Below, piece by piece: positions 51,201-62,900 of a stretch of DNA of 64,000 bases. Source of the DNA: Aquila chrysaetos chrysaetos. Taxonomy: Eukaryota > Chordata > Aves > Accipitriformes > Accipitridae. A program made the translations under genes and the position numbers. The notes beneath the pieces were generated by a model. The model made no database searches and was not told the DNA's origin. It saw only the letters and a list, made by a program, of their open reading frames with translations. Location: the NCBI RefSeq assembly GCF_900496995.4, contig NC_044019.1, positions 1,302,001 through 1,366,000 on the forward strand. The letters run 5' to 3'. Each line of letters begins with the position of its first letter. The first letter of the stretch is position 1.

Positions 51201-54200
51201 ATCCTTGATATAGAATAAGTTCAAAATAACTTTAAAAATAATAAAGAAAAGATTTAGAAGCACTTGTGTATTCTACCGTATCTTTTAAAGCAAAGCGTCA
51301 CCTTCAGGCAGGAATCTGCAATGGACTAACCAAGCAAACAGAAACATGGTAAATTGATGCCTTCAATATGGAAGGATGTCTTAATTTTAGCGATGATTTC
51401 GGTGCTTTAGTTTCTCATACTACCCGCATACACAGGCACAAGCACTGCAACTACACCTGCCTTAAGCTGCTTGCAGGAGGACATGCAGTAAGATTTCATT
51501 AAATTTTTCTAATTTATAGTATCTAATGCAATTCCAGAATGCAATACCAAAAAAATGTCTTTAACTGAAAAGTAAATAACTTAGAAATGCAAGCTTCCAG
51601 TGTGCACTGTTAGGTTGCTAGAAAATCTCATCGGGCACACCTTCACTTCAAGTGTTCATCAGCTATGAACATTTCTGCAGGGAACCTACACAATCTTTAG
51701 AACTATCCAAGTCAGAAAACTAACTCCAACTTCCTGCAACACAAGGCTAGGTCTATATTTTGTTCTGTGATTTAGACAGTACCAGGCCTAAACAGCTGGC
51801 AGCTTGCTAGCATGGCACCCTGCACACCCCGGGGCCTCTTTCCAGCTGGAGCCTGCACACACACAACACACACACCGAGAACCCTTACAGTGGTCATGGA
51901 GAGTGCCTACCCATGCAAGCTGGCTTGTCAAAAATACTGCAGCACAACGAAACACATCACTTGCCTTTTTGAGAAGGCTCCTCCTCCAGGAGCTGTGGTT
52001 TCCTCCTTCTGAGATGTACCATAAATTGAACTGATTTGGTGTTGGACTTTTGCACACAGGGCTCTTCCTTGTTGGGCTCAAACCTGCTGAGCCATGGTCA
52101 AATGGACTCTGATGAGAGCCTGCCTGAAAGGAGGTGCTGCTGCTTTGTAAAGCAGAGCTCATCTGTGATGGGTTGGACAGTGGAGGGCTTGACTTTTGCA
52201 ATGGACTTGGCCGAGGAGAACGACGCCTCACCACAACTGACTGGAGAGGGCTTTTTAATGCAGGACTGCGTTCCCTTGGGCTAAGTTCAGACACAGAAGC
52301 TCTTGATGCTGAACTTGTACCATAGGTGGTCATATCTTGCCATGGTTTTGATCCCTCAGATGCCTTGACGTCTTGAGCTACTGCTCCTGAAAACGGCTGC
52401 TCCTTGGACTCATCACCTTGATTATCTCCTGCAGCCTGAGATGCCCGGGCATCCTTGGAAGATGACTTTTTCTCCTTTCCAGATTTACGCTTGGAAGACT
52501 CAACTCGGCTATGATTTGAGGAAGACCGGGAAGAGGAAGACCTCCTTGACCGATCAGAAGATGACTTATCAGAATTTCTAGAATGGCTTCTAGACCTTGG
52601 TGAAGGAGACCTTCTCTTGGGTGAACGAGAGCGTGACCTCCCTCTACGAGGGCTATACGCTTGGCGATAATTTTGCCAGTTTGACCTGTAATTCCCATAT
52701 CCTCCTCGGTTATACTGGCCCCATGGATAAAACCCTCGATTTCGGCCACGAAAATAATATGGTCTCCTGTATCCTCTATTATGACCTCTGAAATCCCGGT
52801 TCTGATAGACTCTCGGATGGTTCCGTTCTCTGTTATGAGATGGAGAATATGATCTTGAACGGGACCTAGAACTGATAAAGAAGAAAATTACACAAATATT
52901 TTAAAGTTTATTCTTCTGTCACAACTTTTTATTTGAAGCCTTATAAAAAAGAACCTGAAAAATTCATTTCTAAGCTTTTAAAAGTCATTTCTTTGGTTTA
53001 TCCTCACCCAATTGAGGTATTACACTTTGCCCTCAATAAACTGGAGTGGAAATAACTTGTATCAGTGGTACCGCCAAACAAATATTTGACTTCAGGATCA
53101 CTGCAGAGACCATGATAAGTCCACGTTGCTCTTCATTTTTCTAGGATGAACATGGCTGCTATCCAACTTCAGAAAAAGTGACATCTCAGAATTCCAGCCC
53201 TTTACAGCTCAAGGTCAAGGTTATACCTCATCTTAGATCTCCTCCACAAAGAAGTATTTCTTTATGCATGTCACATTACCATTATTAGAACAGATCCAAT
53301 ATCTTCCTCTTGTGTCCCAAGTTCTCATGTGCTTTTGAAATTCTGATAATCATGATGAAACCCCAATTCTTTGCCAGGTGAGTTAAATAAATTGCTACAC
53401 CTCAACATGAGAAGAACACTACTGGAGCAAATGGCACACTGGTCTATAGTTTTAAGTTTCAAAAGGTGCACCCCTTGCCACAACTGAGAAGCTGGAGCTC
53501 CAAACAAGCAGGACAGCAGAGGGATGCACTCGCTCTCCAGCCTCACGCCGCAAGATGGCACTGTTGAGAGTCCCTCTGCTCGCCTCCACACTGTGCAAGA
53601 ACATTCATAAAGAACAGAACTGAATCCAAGACAAGTACAAAGCCTGTAAGAATACAGATTTAAGTGGCAAAACATTAAGGGCTAATTGTTCCAATAGTCT
53701 CTTCCATTAAAATTTTGGAGCTGCAGTTGTATAACTGTTTAAAAGCCCCACTGTAGCTCAGGATTAAATGACAGCTTTACAGTAAGTATTTCACTGCTGT
53801 TAGAAAAACAAACTTCCACTGAAAGTCTGAAATTTTAGCAAATTTGTATTAGTAAAACAGAGAAAGTGTCCAAACTAGTAAGTTTAAATAGAAAAGAGAT
53901 TTTTCCAAATGGAACTTTAGTAAATAATATTCATAGAAACCATTTCCACAGTCCCTTCTTACATTAAGAGAGATCTGGCTCTAAAACACTCATTAGTCAT
54001 ACTCCAGTAGACTTGTACTTCTTTTACAGACTGACAATACACAACTCACTGCTGCCCCCTCTCCCCTCACGCCCCAAACCCCCGTAACGCTGCCATGTTA
54101 GGAATTCCTACAAGATTAGCATATATGCCTGCAGTCAGAGACAAACTCTAGTTCTGTTTTTATTTCTTCCACCTATCAAATACAGTTTCACGCTAAAATG

Positions 54201-56635
54201 TAATGTATAGTCATTGCTAGCAAACAGCTCAATGATAATTTTAACATATGCTTCATCCTTTACTTCAAATAACCAAAAAACCTAAGCAAGTTATCTGAGA
54301 CGAAAGCACAAGAGGCAGACAGCAAGAACCAATTATAATGAGCCCTAGTCAAAAGTACTAAGAATACATACACTCCCATTTTCAGACAACTGCTGCATTT
54401 GTGATCAATTACCAGCAAGGGACCTGTTGTACGCTGCTTCCAAAACCTGTTCTATCATTTTATAGATGCTTGCAGCAGGGAGATTTCACTCCAAAAGTTG
54501 CAGAGATTATTTACTAGAAATCTTTTTAGAAAAATACAGAAAATGTTACGCAAAAGAAACACTGCAAGTAGTAGTTTTCCCAACTCTGCCAGCCCCTGTA
54601 GCTAGCCAGCTAATACACACTGCTCCAGTTCTAAAGCACCCACCATTTCACAATAAGTAAAAATGAAAAATAAAGTCATAAAGAAAGCAAGAAATATTAG
54701 GCAGACTCCAACATGGCAAAACAACTTAGAACAGTAAACCTACCAAATGAAGAGTACAACAATTTTTGTGGTGTATGCTGAAGTACACAACAATGGACTT
54801 TTATGCCAAGATACAACGAGACCTACCTCAGAGAACATCCTAACGCCATGCAAGATGACTTGTCTGTACTAACCCCCTCCATTTTGATTCTATTTTTAAA
54901 AAAAGGAGTTATTTACAAAGCGCAAGTAGATTCAGCAGCAGCACAGAGGAAACGATCATGTTTGCACAGGATGCCTTTGTTTTCAACTGTCAAAGTTCCT
55001 TCATCACTAGGCAGATACTCCCAAATGACCATGTATCTTCCAGCTTCCTTCTGCAAAGAACTTGGTTTGACTCAAGTCTCCGCCTCTAATTTAGTTTTGT
55101 CATGTCCTTCTCTCTCCAACTGTACATTTATTAGAACCTCTGCGTTTAAAAGAAATCTCTTTAATTGTTAACAGTTGCATGTGTTTACAATCTAATGATT
55201 TTCAGAATATGTGTTATTAATTTAAGATTAGTGAAAAAGCAGCTGAACTTTATACCCAGTCCAACTGGAATGCCTTTGCCAGATAGAAAATGCTTAGCCA
55301 AAAGAAATGGAAAAAACAGATATCCTGATATCCAGGGAAGACGTGAGCCTTTAAGTGGCCTGATCAGAAGCAATTCAGGGAGGTAGGAACAACTATTATG
55401 CACATTAATGATTTCTCAAAATTAACTGCAGTGAAATTAACTTTGTCTACTTTATCCATCCAGAATGATGAATTCTGTTAACTGACTCCTGTATGGTGAA
55501 GTGAGGGGCAGGGAAACAACAACAAAAATTGCCCCTACCTTTCACAGCAGTATCTTAAACTGACATTAAAACTTGTTTGAATTCATTTTTAGAAAGAGGG
55601 GGAAAGCATGCAATGTCCACAAAGGCCCCTCAAGTCTGGGATCAATTACATTAAAAGCTTAAAAAAAGCCAAAGATATTTAACAAAACAAAGGTGCATGT
55701 TTTACTATGGACCTTCCCAACTCTGACTACGGAACACACACTTAACCTCTCTCACTGACAGCAGTAAAGCAAATGTCTGACCAAAAGCAAAATCCCAAAA
55801 TAATCTCAATTCAGGATAAAAAGCTATAATTTTTCACATTTTGTCCTGCTTTGACAATTTCAAACATCATCATTAACCATGAGTACTTTTAATATAGGAA
55901 ACTTGGTCTTGGAGATTGTGCATACTTAGAATTAGGAAAAGCACAACAGGCTATCCCATTACATTCAGCAGCAATTAAGAACTGCAGAAGAACATGGGGA
56001 AAAAAAACACATGCATTTTGAAATGGACTTCTATTAATACCTTTGAGGAAAAACAAAGTACAGAAGTCTTCTGTAAGGGCCCAGTCTAAAAAGGATGTAA
56101 CAGCTTCACTGTGGACTGCATACCTGACAAAATGAGCTATACTAACAAAACACCTTCTGATTTAACTGTACATTAGAGTATCTTAGTATTCATATTAGGG
56201 GAAAAAGACCTGCACAGAAAAGTAAAATTATCGTTCACCAAAAACATGCTACAGAGACCAGGTTAAGGGCTCAGAAGAAGTATCTTGACAATGCTGATAA
56301 ACGGTCACAATTTATTCTCCTAGCTCATTGAAAACACTTCAAAACAGTACAGGAAACAGCCTAAGACACAGGACACTATCTGTCCTAGAATCTAATCAAA
56401 GTCCTTCCCTGGAAAAGAATTAAGTGACAAACCATCTGAACAGGACAGAGGGGAAAACCACAGTTGCACCCTTTGGCTTCAGAGCAGCACACACTTACCT
56501 AAGTCTGCGTTTTCTCGACCGTGAGACAGAACGAGAACGGGAGCGAGATTTGGAGAAGGAACGTGAGCGTGATCTTGATCCAGACCTCGAACGGGAAGAA
56601 CGGGATCCAGATTTTGATTTGTTAGTTTTGGACAT
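42206..56635 (-). CDS. THRAP3: THRAP3 (TRAP150), SR-rich splicing and transcription factor, with two frame breaks
   Basis: Ten minus-strand coding exons, 5' to 3': 56499-56635, 51965-52871, 49749-50490, 48640-48812, 48075-48186, 47776-47860, 45226-45410, 44422-44614, 43604-43753 and 42206-42427. The start is [20 protein letters not shown], an RS-rich N-terminus, followed by [17 protein letters not shown] conserved central block contains [20 protein letters not shown] and [16 protein letters not shown] Gly/Arg/Asn-rich region with [11 protein letters not shown] follows, and the end is TENREEKD. Length is about 967 residues if both frame breaks are ignored (human about 955 from memory). THRAP3 is a nuclear-speckle protein that promotes splicing and mRNA decay, associates with spliceosomes and aids the DNA-damage response; BCLAF1 is its paralogue. 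Exons 51965-52871 and 49749-50490 each carry one base too many for the frame. The intron between them is GC-AG. Confidence 0.95.
45411..47775 (-). other. THRAP3: THRAP3 intron (2.4 kb) with an AT microsatellite
   Basis: AT-rich intron. It contains a short (TA)n run at about 46268-46283 and several A/T tracts. No gene is supported. Confidence 0.65.
49869..49901 (-). other. THRAP3: THRAP3 frame break in a C11 run
   Basis: On the minus strand the coding sequence for the SSSPPP segment contains 11 consecutive C (plus strand G11, about 49884-49894). With 11, the frame reads KEGF and stops at 49869. With 10 it would continue into RKASEVKEK and on through [11 protein letters not shown] to FDEDLAR. 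Exon length 742 also needs one base fewer to fit both flanking phases. A homopolymer length error is the simplest cause. Confidence 0.85.
50491..51964 (-). other. THRAP3: THRAP3 intron with a GC donor (GC-AG intron)
   Basis: The exon ends AAAAAG and the intron starts GCAAGT, a perfect match to the GC-type U2 donor consensus. The acceptor is TTATGAACAG, after which the frame resumes as [17 protein letters not shown]. No GT donor nearby gives the right junction. Confidence 0.85.
52027..52040 (-). other. THRAP3: THRAP3 frame break near codons for SPTPNQ
   Basis: The minus-strand reading frame gives KSPTPNQ and then drifts to [10 protein letters not shown]. One base later the expected IYGTSQKEE...FSKR sequence is open up to the donor. 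Exon length 907 is one base too long to join phase 2 before and phase 2 after. The extra base falls in the word CAGTTCAATT. Confidence 0.85.
52872..56498 (-). other. THRAP3: THRAP3 intron between the first two coding exons (3.6 kb)
   Basis: AT-rich intron with no supported gene or mobile element. The open frames in it are short and unrelated to known proteins. Confidence 0.65.
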
Positions 56636-56660
56636 CTTTGCAAGCACCTGTCAGTTGTAC
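56636..56660 (-). other. THRAP3: THRAP3 5' UTR portion of the first coding exon
   Basis: The acceptor TTTCCTTCAG ends at 56661 on the minus strand. It is followed by 25 noncoding bases before the ATG at 56635-56633. Upstream noncoding exons and the promoter are not recognised within the window. Confidence 0.55.
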
Positions 56661-56661
56661 C

Positions 56662-58813
56662 TGAAGGAAACAGGGAAATAAAAGTACTTGAAAAAATGAA
56701 GTCATGCAGCAGATTTAAGAGAACAGGCAACATCCGGCAGCCTGACAAACTACGGAGTGACATGAAGCTTGATAAGACTGGAAATATCCATGTTTGAAGT
56801 GGCTGCCTAATAACAGATGAATGACGTTGGGCTCAGAATAGAAGGCTTATTTCAGTCTAAGGAGGAAATTTGCAAAAAAAGAATAAAAGGCTTTCAACCC
56901 AGAGTAATTACAAATGCGAGTGCTACATTTGAAAGCGGCAAGTTAATGCAAAACCCAGGAACAGGCAGAGGGCACGCTACTAGCTTAAGCAAGAATACCT
57001 TTAAAGAGACAAACCATTTCATTTCAGCCACATCACTATCAGTACAGCCAGCTGTCACTGGTTTAAAGAACAATGAAGAAATAAAAAGGCTTACTGTCAA
57101 AAAAAAAACCCCAAAATCCACCCCCAAAACTATTCTCAATTTTCAGAAAGAATCACAAACAAAAATGTTAATCCAAGATACATGAATGTAACCCTATTTG
57201 CACAGATCTGCCTCGCTATGAACGCTCAGGTTAAATCCTGGACGTACGTGTCCTGTCTGCTTGTGCAGTTTATGCAGTTGCTATGATCAGTTACAAGCAA
57301 GTATCATCCAGCGAGGGGTTCTGTTGCAGCCAAAATAATTCAGATGTCCTTCCAAATATTCAGAGACAGAAGAGATTACACTGTAGCATTAAATGACTTG
57401 GAATAGCTATACTTATGAATACCTGGGCTATTTTCAGGCATGTGTCCAGGTAAAGGTTAAAGAGTCCCTTAAAAGATGTTTCAAGGAATACAGTTTGACC
57501 ACATAGTTGTTTCAGTTATATCCTACCTGACCCATTCTCTTGTAAACATCAACTTTGTATCAACGAGCAAGGTTTTCTAAAGGATGTTCATCATCTCTTA
57601 CCTCAAGGGAAAGAAAAATATTCAGGACTATTAACTCAAGAGTTGGGGCGTGTCATATTGTTTACATTTGAAGGTTGGTACAAATTGATAAAATTCAAGA
57701 TGCTGTATTTCTTTCAGCCAGTCACATTTTCCTGTCTATCCAAGAGTCAAATGCATAACACACAGTTTTGCAGCTTCTGACAGGGACCTTCACAAACTTT
57801 CCCCTTCACACTACCAGCAACCTCCTTTCGTGACCTCCCTTCCACAAAGGGCTGGGGAAGAAAATCCAGCATACCAGAGACAGTCAGGAGAGCTCTAGTG
57901 CTTCTTCTGTCCAGCCATTACAGTGCTTCTCAACTGTAGTAATAGTTGACCTATTTAATCACTGTATCCAGCCATAAACAAAATTTCTTACAATTCAGAA
58001 TTTGATCATGCTGCAAAATATGCTCCAGCTTTTGAATCCCTGTTGGTTTCAGTATAGTTCTTCAGCTTCTATGGAAAATGCTTTGGCCCCTGACTTGCTG
58101 AGGAAGAAGGGGACTCCACTCCTTCGCTCCTCAGATTAAGTTCGTAGTCTCCTTTCTATTTTCATCCCTAGAAACTGGAGGTTTCAGTAATGGGCTGGGA
58201 AAGGGACTAAGTGCTAGCTTGAGTTAAGTGTTTGGATTGGTGAGTATTCCACATCAGCAGCTGGTATCAAAATTTGAACTCTGCAATTCCAGAGGTAGCT
58301 AATGAAGCTGAGAAGAAAATCTGCTCTCTTTAAACAATACATAAGTTCCATTCACAATATCAGAAGCAATTTATTTAGCATTTAACACAATTCCTTAGGA
58401 ATTCCTACAAGAAGTTACATTTTCTCCCCCTCAAAGTTAGTAAAATATTGCATAGCTGTAAGTAATTTGGGCAAAGAAAAAAAAAAAATCAGTGTACTGG
58501 TAGATTTACTGTTCTGCTTCTATCTATGCATGGTCAACAGCAAAATTATAGCTACTGAAAAAGTTTCTTACCTTACTGCCTTACTATTCAAAGTGGATCT
58601 GTATACAGTGTTATTGATGTTTTGGAATTTTACATAGAATGCATGAAAAATGATACTATAAGCAGGGAAAAATTCAGACAGGCAGCTTCCAGGTTACAAT
58701 TGAATATACTTTTTATTTGTCAGAAAACATCCCCAGTGTTACCAAACAAGAATATTGGAGTGATACTCATAATTCTGCAGAGCTTGTTTCAGAGTTGGAC
58801 AGATTTTCATGCA
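56662..58813 (-). other. THRAP3: Probable THRAP3 5' intron, left part
   Basis: AT-rich, no CpG island, no recognisable gene. Human THRAP3 has a distant noncoding first exon, so this is most simply part of the first intron. Confidence 0.5.
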
Positions 58814-59907
58814 TTATCGTGGTTTAACCCCAGCCAGCAACTAAACACCACACAGCGACTCTATCATTCCCCCTCCTCAACTGGACAGGAGAGAGAAAAT
58901 ATAATGACAGGCTCGTGGGTCGAGATAAGGACAGGGAGAGATCACTCAACCAATTACTGTCATGGGCAAAACAGACTCAACTTAGGGAAAATTAACTTAA
59001 TTTATTGCCAATCAAACCAGAGTAGGGTAATGAGAAATAAAACCAAATCTTAACACACCTTCCCCCCACCCCTCCCTTCTTCCCGGGCACAGCTTCACTC
59101 CCAAATCCTCTACCTACCCCCTCCCAGCAGCACAGGGGAACGGGGAATGGGGGTTACACTCAGTTCATCACACATTATCTCTGCTGCTCCATCCTCTTCA
59201 GGGGCAGGACTCCTCACTCTCTTCCCCTGCTCCAGCGTGGGGTCCCTCCCACGGGAGACAGTTCTCCACAAACTTCTCCAACGTGGGCCCTTCCACGGGA
59301 GACAGTCCTTCGGCACAGGTTGCTCCAGCGTGGGTCCCCCGTGGGGTCACAAGTCCTGCCAGCAAACCTGCCCCAGCGTGGGCTCCTCTCTCCACAGGGC
59401 CACAGGTCCTGCCAGGAGCCTGCTTCCAGCGCGGGGTTCCCATGGGGTCACAGCCTCCTTCGGGCACCCCCTGCTCCAGCGTGGGGTTCTCCACGGGCTG
59501 CAGGTGGATATCTGTTCCACCATGGACCTCCCTGCACTGCAGGGGGACAGCCTGCCTCACCATGGTCTTCCCCACAGGCTGCAGGGGAATCTCTGCTCCG
59601 GTGCCTGGAGCACCTCCTCCCCCTCCTTCTTCACTGACCTGGGCGTCTGCAGGATTGTTTCTCTTACATGTTCTCACTCCTCTCTCCAGCTGCCGAATAC
59701 TGCCTGTCCCAACTTTTTCCTTCTTAAAAATGTTATCACAGAGGCGTTACCACTATCGCTGATTGCCTCGGCCTTGGCCGGCGGCGGGTCCGTCTTGGAG
59801 CCGGCTGGCATTGGCTCTGTCGGACATGGGGGAAGCTTCCAGCAGCTTCTCACAGAAGCCACGCCTGTAGCCCCCCGCTACCAAAACCTTGCAATGCAAA
59901 CAAAATA
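58814..59907 (-). mobile_element. Solo LTR-like avian endogenous retroviral element
   Basis: An about 1.09-kb element flanked by near-perfect 6-bp direct repeats (CATGCA at 58808-58813, CATGCG at 59908-59913). On the minus strand it has a TATA-like TTTTTAAGAA near 59722-59731 and AATAAA at 59001-59006, so its sense strand is minus, the same as THRAP3. The middle holds about six units of 45-57 bp around TCCAGCGTGGG (59231, 59277, 59324, 59371, 59425, 59474). The sequence matches a repeat family I recall as common in many bird genomes. No gag, pol or env coding is present. Open frames on both strands come from the internal repeats. Confidence 0.8.
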
Positions 59908-59913
59908 CATGCG

Positions 59914-62900
59914 TACTTGATCACGTTCGATTGATTTCTCTGCAGATCTGTCCATGTGCACTCTGAGTCAGGAAAACAGAACTCTCATTCAAATTAGGTT
60001 GCAACACCCACATTAGCAAAACAAGGCCACCAATGACACTGCAAGGAAATTGGACCTTACTTTTAATCAGTGCACTGAAAAGGCGACTTGCTATTATACC
60101 CTACTTACTTAGGATTGGTAAGCTATCCTCATCCTTTCAAAAGCATCCTTGGAAGGATGCTAAGACTTCCTGTAACATGAATAATTGGGTTTTTGCCTTG
60201 TATTTTCCAAAACCTGTTCCAAAATCATCCACCACTAAGTTATCCCAGCTCCAGATAGAGGTGGCATGCCTATAAACGTTTAAAATTTGTCTTTCTATTT
60301 CCGGGATACATCTGAGGGCTGTGCAGCATAATAAATCCTGAAGCAGAACTTTAGGTGCTCCCGATCAAGCAGACACTTCAACTGCAATGGTGTTAATCAT
60401 TACTGGATAAACACAACACATGCATTTTTAACTAAGAGCTGGATTTTTATTAGTGTTCATTTATTTCTAATATGTAATCAGCACTTCAGCTTTAAATCAT
60501 CAGATATTCTCTCTCATGTTACTTAAGGAACCTCAAAATATATGAGTCACGAAGGATCATACAGTAAAAATCTAATCATTAACACAGAGCAGTCCACAAC
60601 TGCCTGTGGCTTTGAGACCCCTTAATCTGCTCTGTTTAAGCAAGAAGTCCTTGGCCTTTGCTGCCCTAAGAGAGAATAAAATAAACACTGTGCAAGTGTT
60701 CATGGTGTCCCCAAGAAAACTGAGCATCAATAATTGTTGCGATGGTCCAGAGATTACATACCGTAAGTTATTTTGATTACTTATTTCAATGACTAAAAAG
60801 CATCTTAAATCATAAAATTAACTAAGAGGCATTCTGACAACAAACTGCCAAAACCTGAGCACCTGTGAAACAAATGCTCTGCAATGTTCATCACCCACGT
60901 TCTACAAGAGGGAAAAAACTAAGATTGCTCTGGGAATTAGGAAAAGGATTGTAAAGACAAAATTTGCATTAATTGAGTATTGCATAAAAGTTAAACAAAC
61001 TTTTCAGCAAAAGTGACTAATGAACAAAAGCCAGAAAGAAAAAAGGAACTATATTAGCACAACTTTACCCCTTTTTTGCACCTACTGCTTAAAATTAAGT
61101 ATGTAAACACACCCGATTAAGTTGTGCTGCTGTATCCATTTTAAGCAAATTCCAGTGGACTGACTTGCAATGTCTTCACTTTCAGCCGCTCTCTAAAGCC
61201 AAATTACATTATGGTTACTGAATACTCCAACTACTGCCAGGGTACTTTCAGGAACAGCACAATGCCCGTCACAGGAGCAACTGCTGGGAAAGTGGGTTGC
61301 TCTTCATCATGAGAGCTGGTACCCTCCAGAAATGGGAAGTAGGCTTTTATTTTAAAAATCATGTTACATGTTCCTGTTCTTGCCTCTCACTATACTAAAG
61401 ATGCTATATCAATTCAACTGAAGTACTTTAATATATTCCACTCTAGAATGTATGCAGAAAAAAAAATTAATGTTTCCTGTTCTATTAGGAAAAATAAATC
61501 ACACCAGGGATGAAAATAAAAAAGCATTATCACTGAAGAAGCAAAGTTCATTCTCATGCATGGTTATTTTTCAGGGAAAGAATGTGTGAAAGGACCATTT
61601 ATAAATATTTCCTTTTAATTTACTAAATACATCTGTCAAAACAGCAAGATTTCCTAGTCTGTTGGCCAAAACAATCAAAAGTTCAGCACAGTAAACCAAA
61701 ACATGGAACAGAAGCAGAAGAAACAAATGGTAATAGGAACTACTAGAAGATATAGGAAGACGATCTAAATTGCCTCTCAGAATCAGAGAGCTGCTCCCAA
61801 CTGAATCCTGAGGGGCTTTGATACAATAAAACCAGAAAAAAGCTACAATCTGTAAGGAGATTACAAGTATATGCCATAAACTGTGTAAAAATTTCAAGAT
61901 AGCTCTCTACTAAATGACAACCCTGTAGCTCAAGAACAAACTACACTTCAACATATTATCATCTGTAAGTTACCTTTATTTACGCTGAACTCCATGCTGC
62001 TTGAAATATTTTAATAGACTAATACAATTAAAACACCTTTCACCACAGCTCTTCTCTGTTGTGTCTCTTCTGAAATAACTTGTTTTCCAAGAAAAAGCAC
62101 ATGGTTAGAGCTGACTGACCAAGGAGAGTATAAGTGGCAGAAACTCTCAGTAAGTCCTGAGAAGGCCCCAATAGATTCTAAAAGTATCACTTGCTTTGAG
62201 CTGTTTAAGCGTCTTTGTATTTTACTTTGATCCACAGCACTTACTAGCCAAACACTAGTTTGGTATGTGTGATGTGTGCCAAAAGCTCTCGTCTTTGAAG
62301 TTTTTTTTAATCTTTGTCAATATTTTTAAAGTTGATTCATTCCTAACAGGTGAGGTAACTCCTACTAGAATAGAAACTGAGTTGCTATGCTCTATCAGCA
62401 CTCAAAAGGTTAAACAAACTAAACATTGGAGTCATTTCAGCTCCCCGGTGTTAACACTGCATTTGTAAACTTATTGTGATATGCAGTTAGTTGTCCTAAG
62501 AATTAATGACTGACTCAGATAAAATGTGTTCAGCTGGTAAGCAAAAAAAAAAAAAAAAAACTGTTCTGAAAGAATCTATTCCTATAAAACATCCTAAGGA
62601 TTACTCTGATTTTAAAGAAAGAGGTGCCTGTAAATGAAGCAAAGGCAACCTGTGAAAGCAGCAGTGGCTGCTCACTTACCTTTCAGAATCTTCCACTGAA
62701 CTTGATGCTGTGCCCACAAAGCACACACATGCATACAGCCTCACAGAGCTCACAGGGGGATGCTGCTTTTTGAAACACGGGAAGGTAAAGCGTGTCTGGC
62801 CCTCAGTGGGGACTGCAGTAGAAGCATCTACACAGTGCTATGGAGACTTGTTGTTAGCAATCTGCTCTGCCAGAATTCACATTTCCTTCCTGCTCACAGC

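Noticed and set aside
51788-52333. A separate 181-residue gene starting [10 protein letters not shown]
   Set aside because: This is the middle of the large THRAP3 exon. The C-terminal part is out of frame and intronic.
59147-59920. 257-codon plus-strand frame and 159-codon minus-strand frame in the LTR element
   Set aside because: They come from the internal repeats of the LTR-like element. There is no gag, protease, polymerase or envelope similarity.
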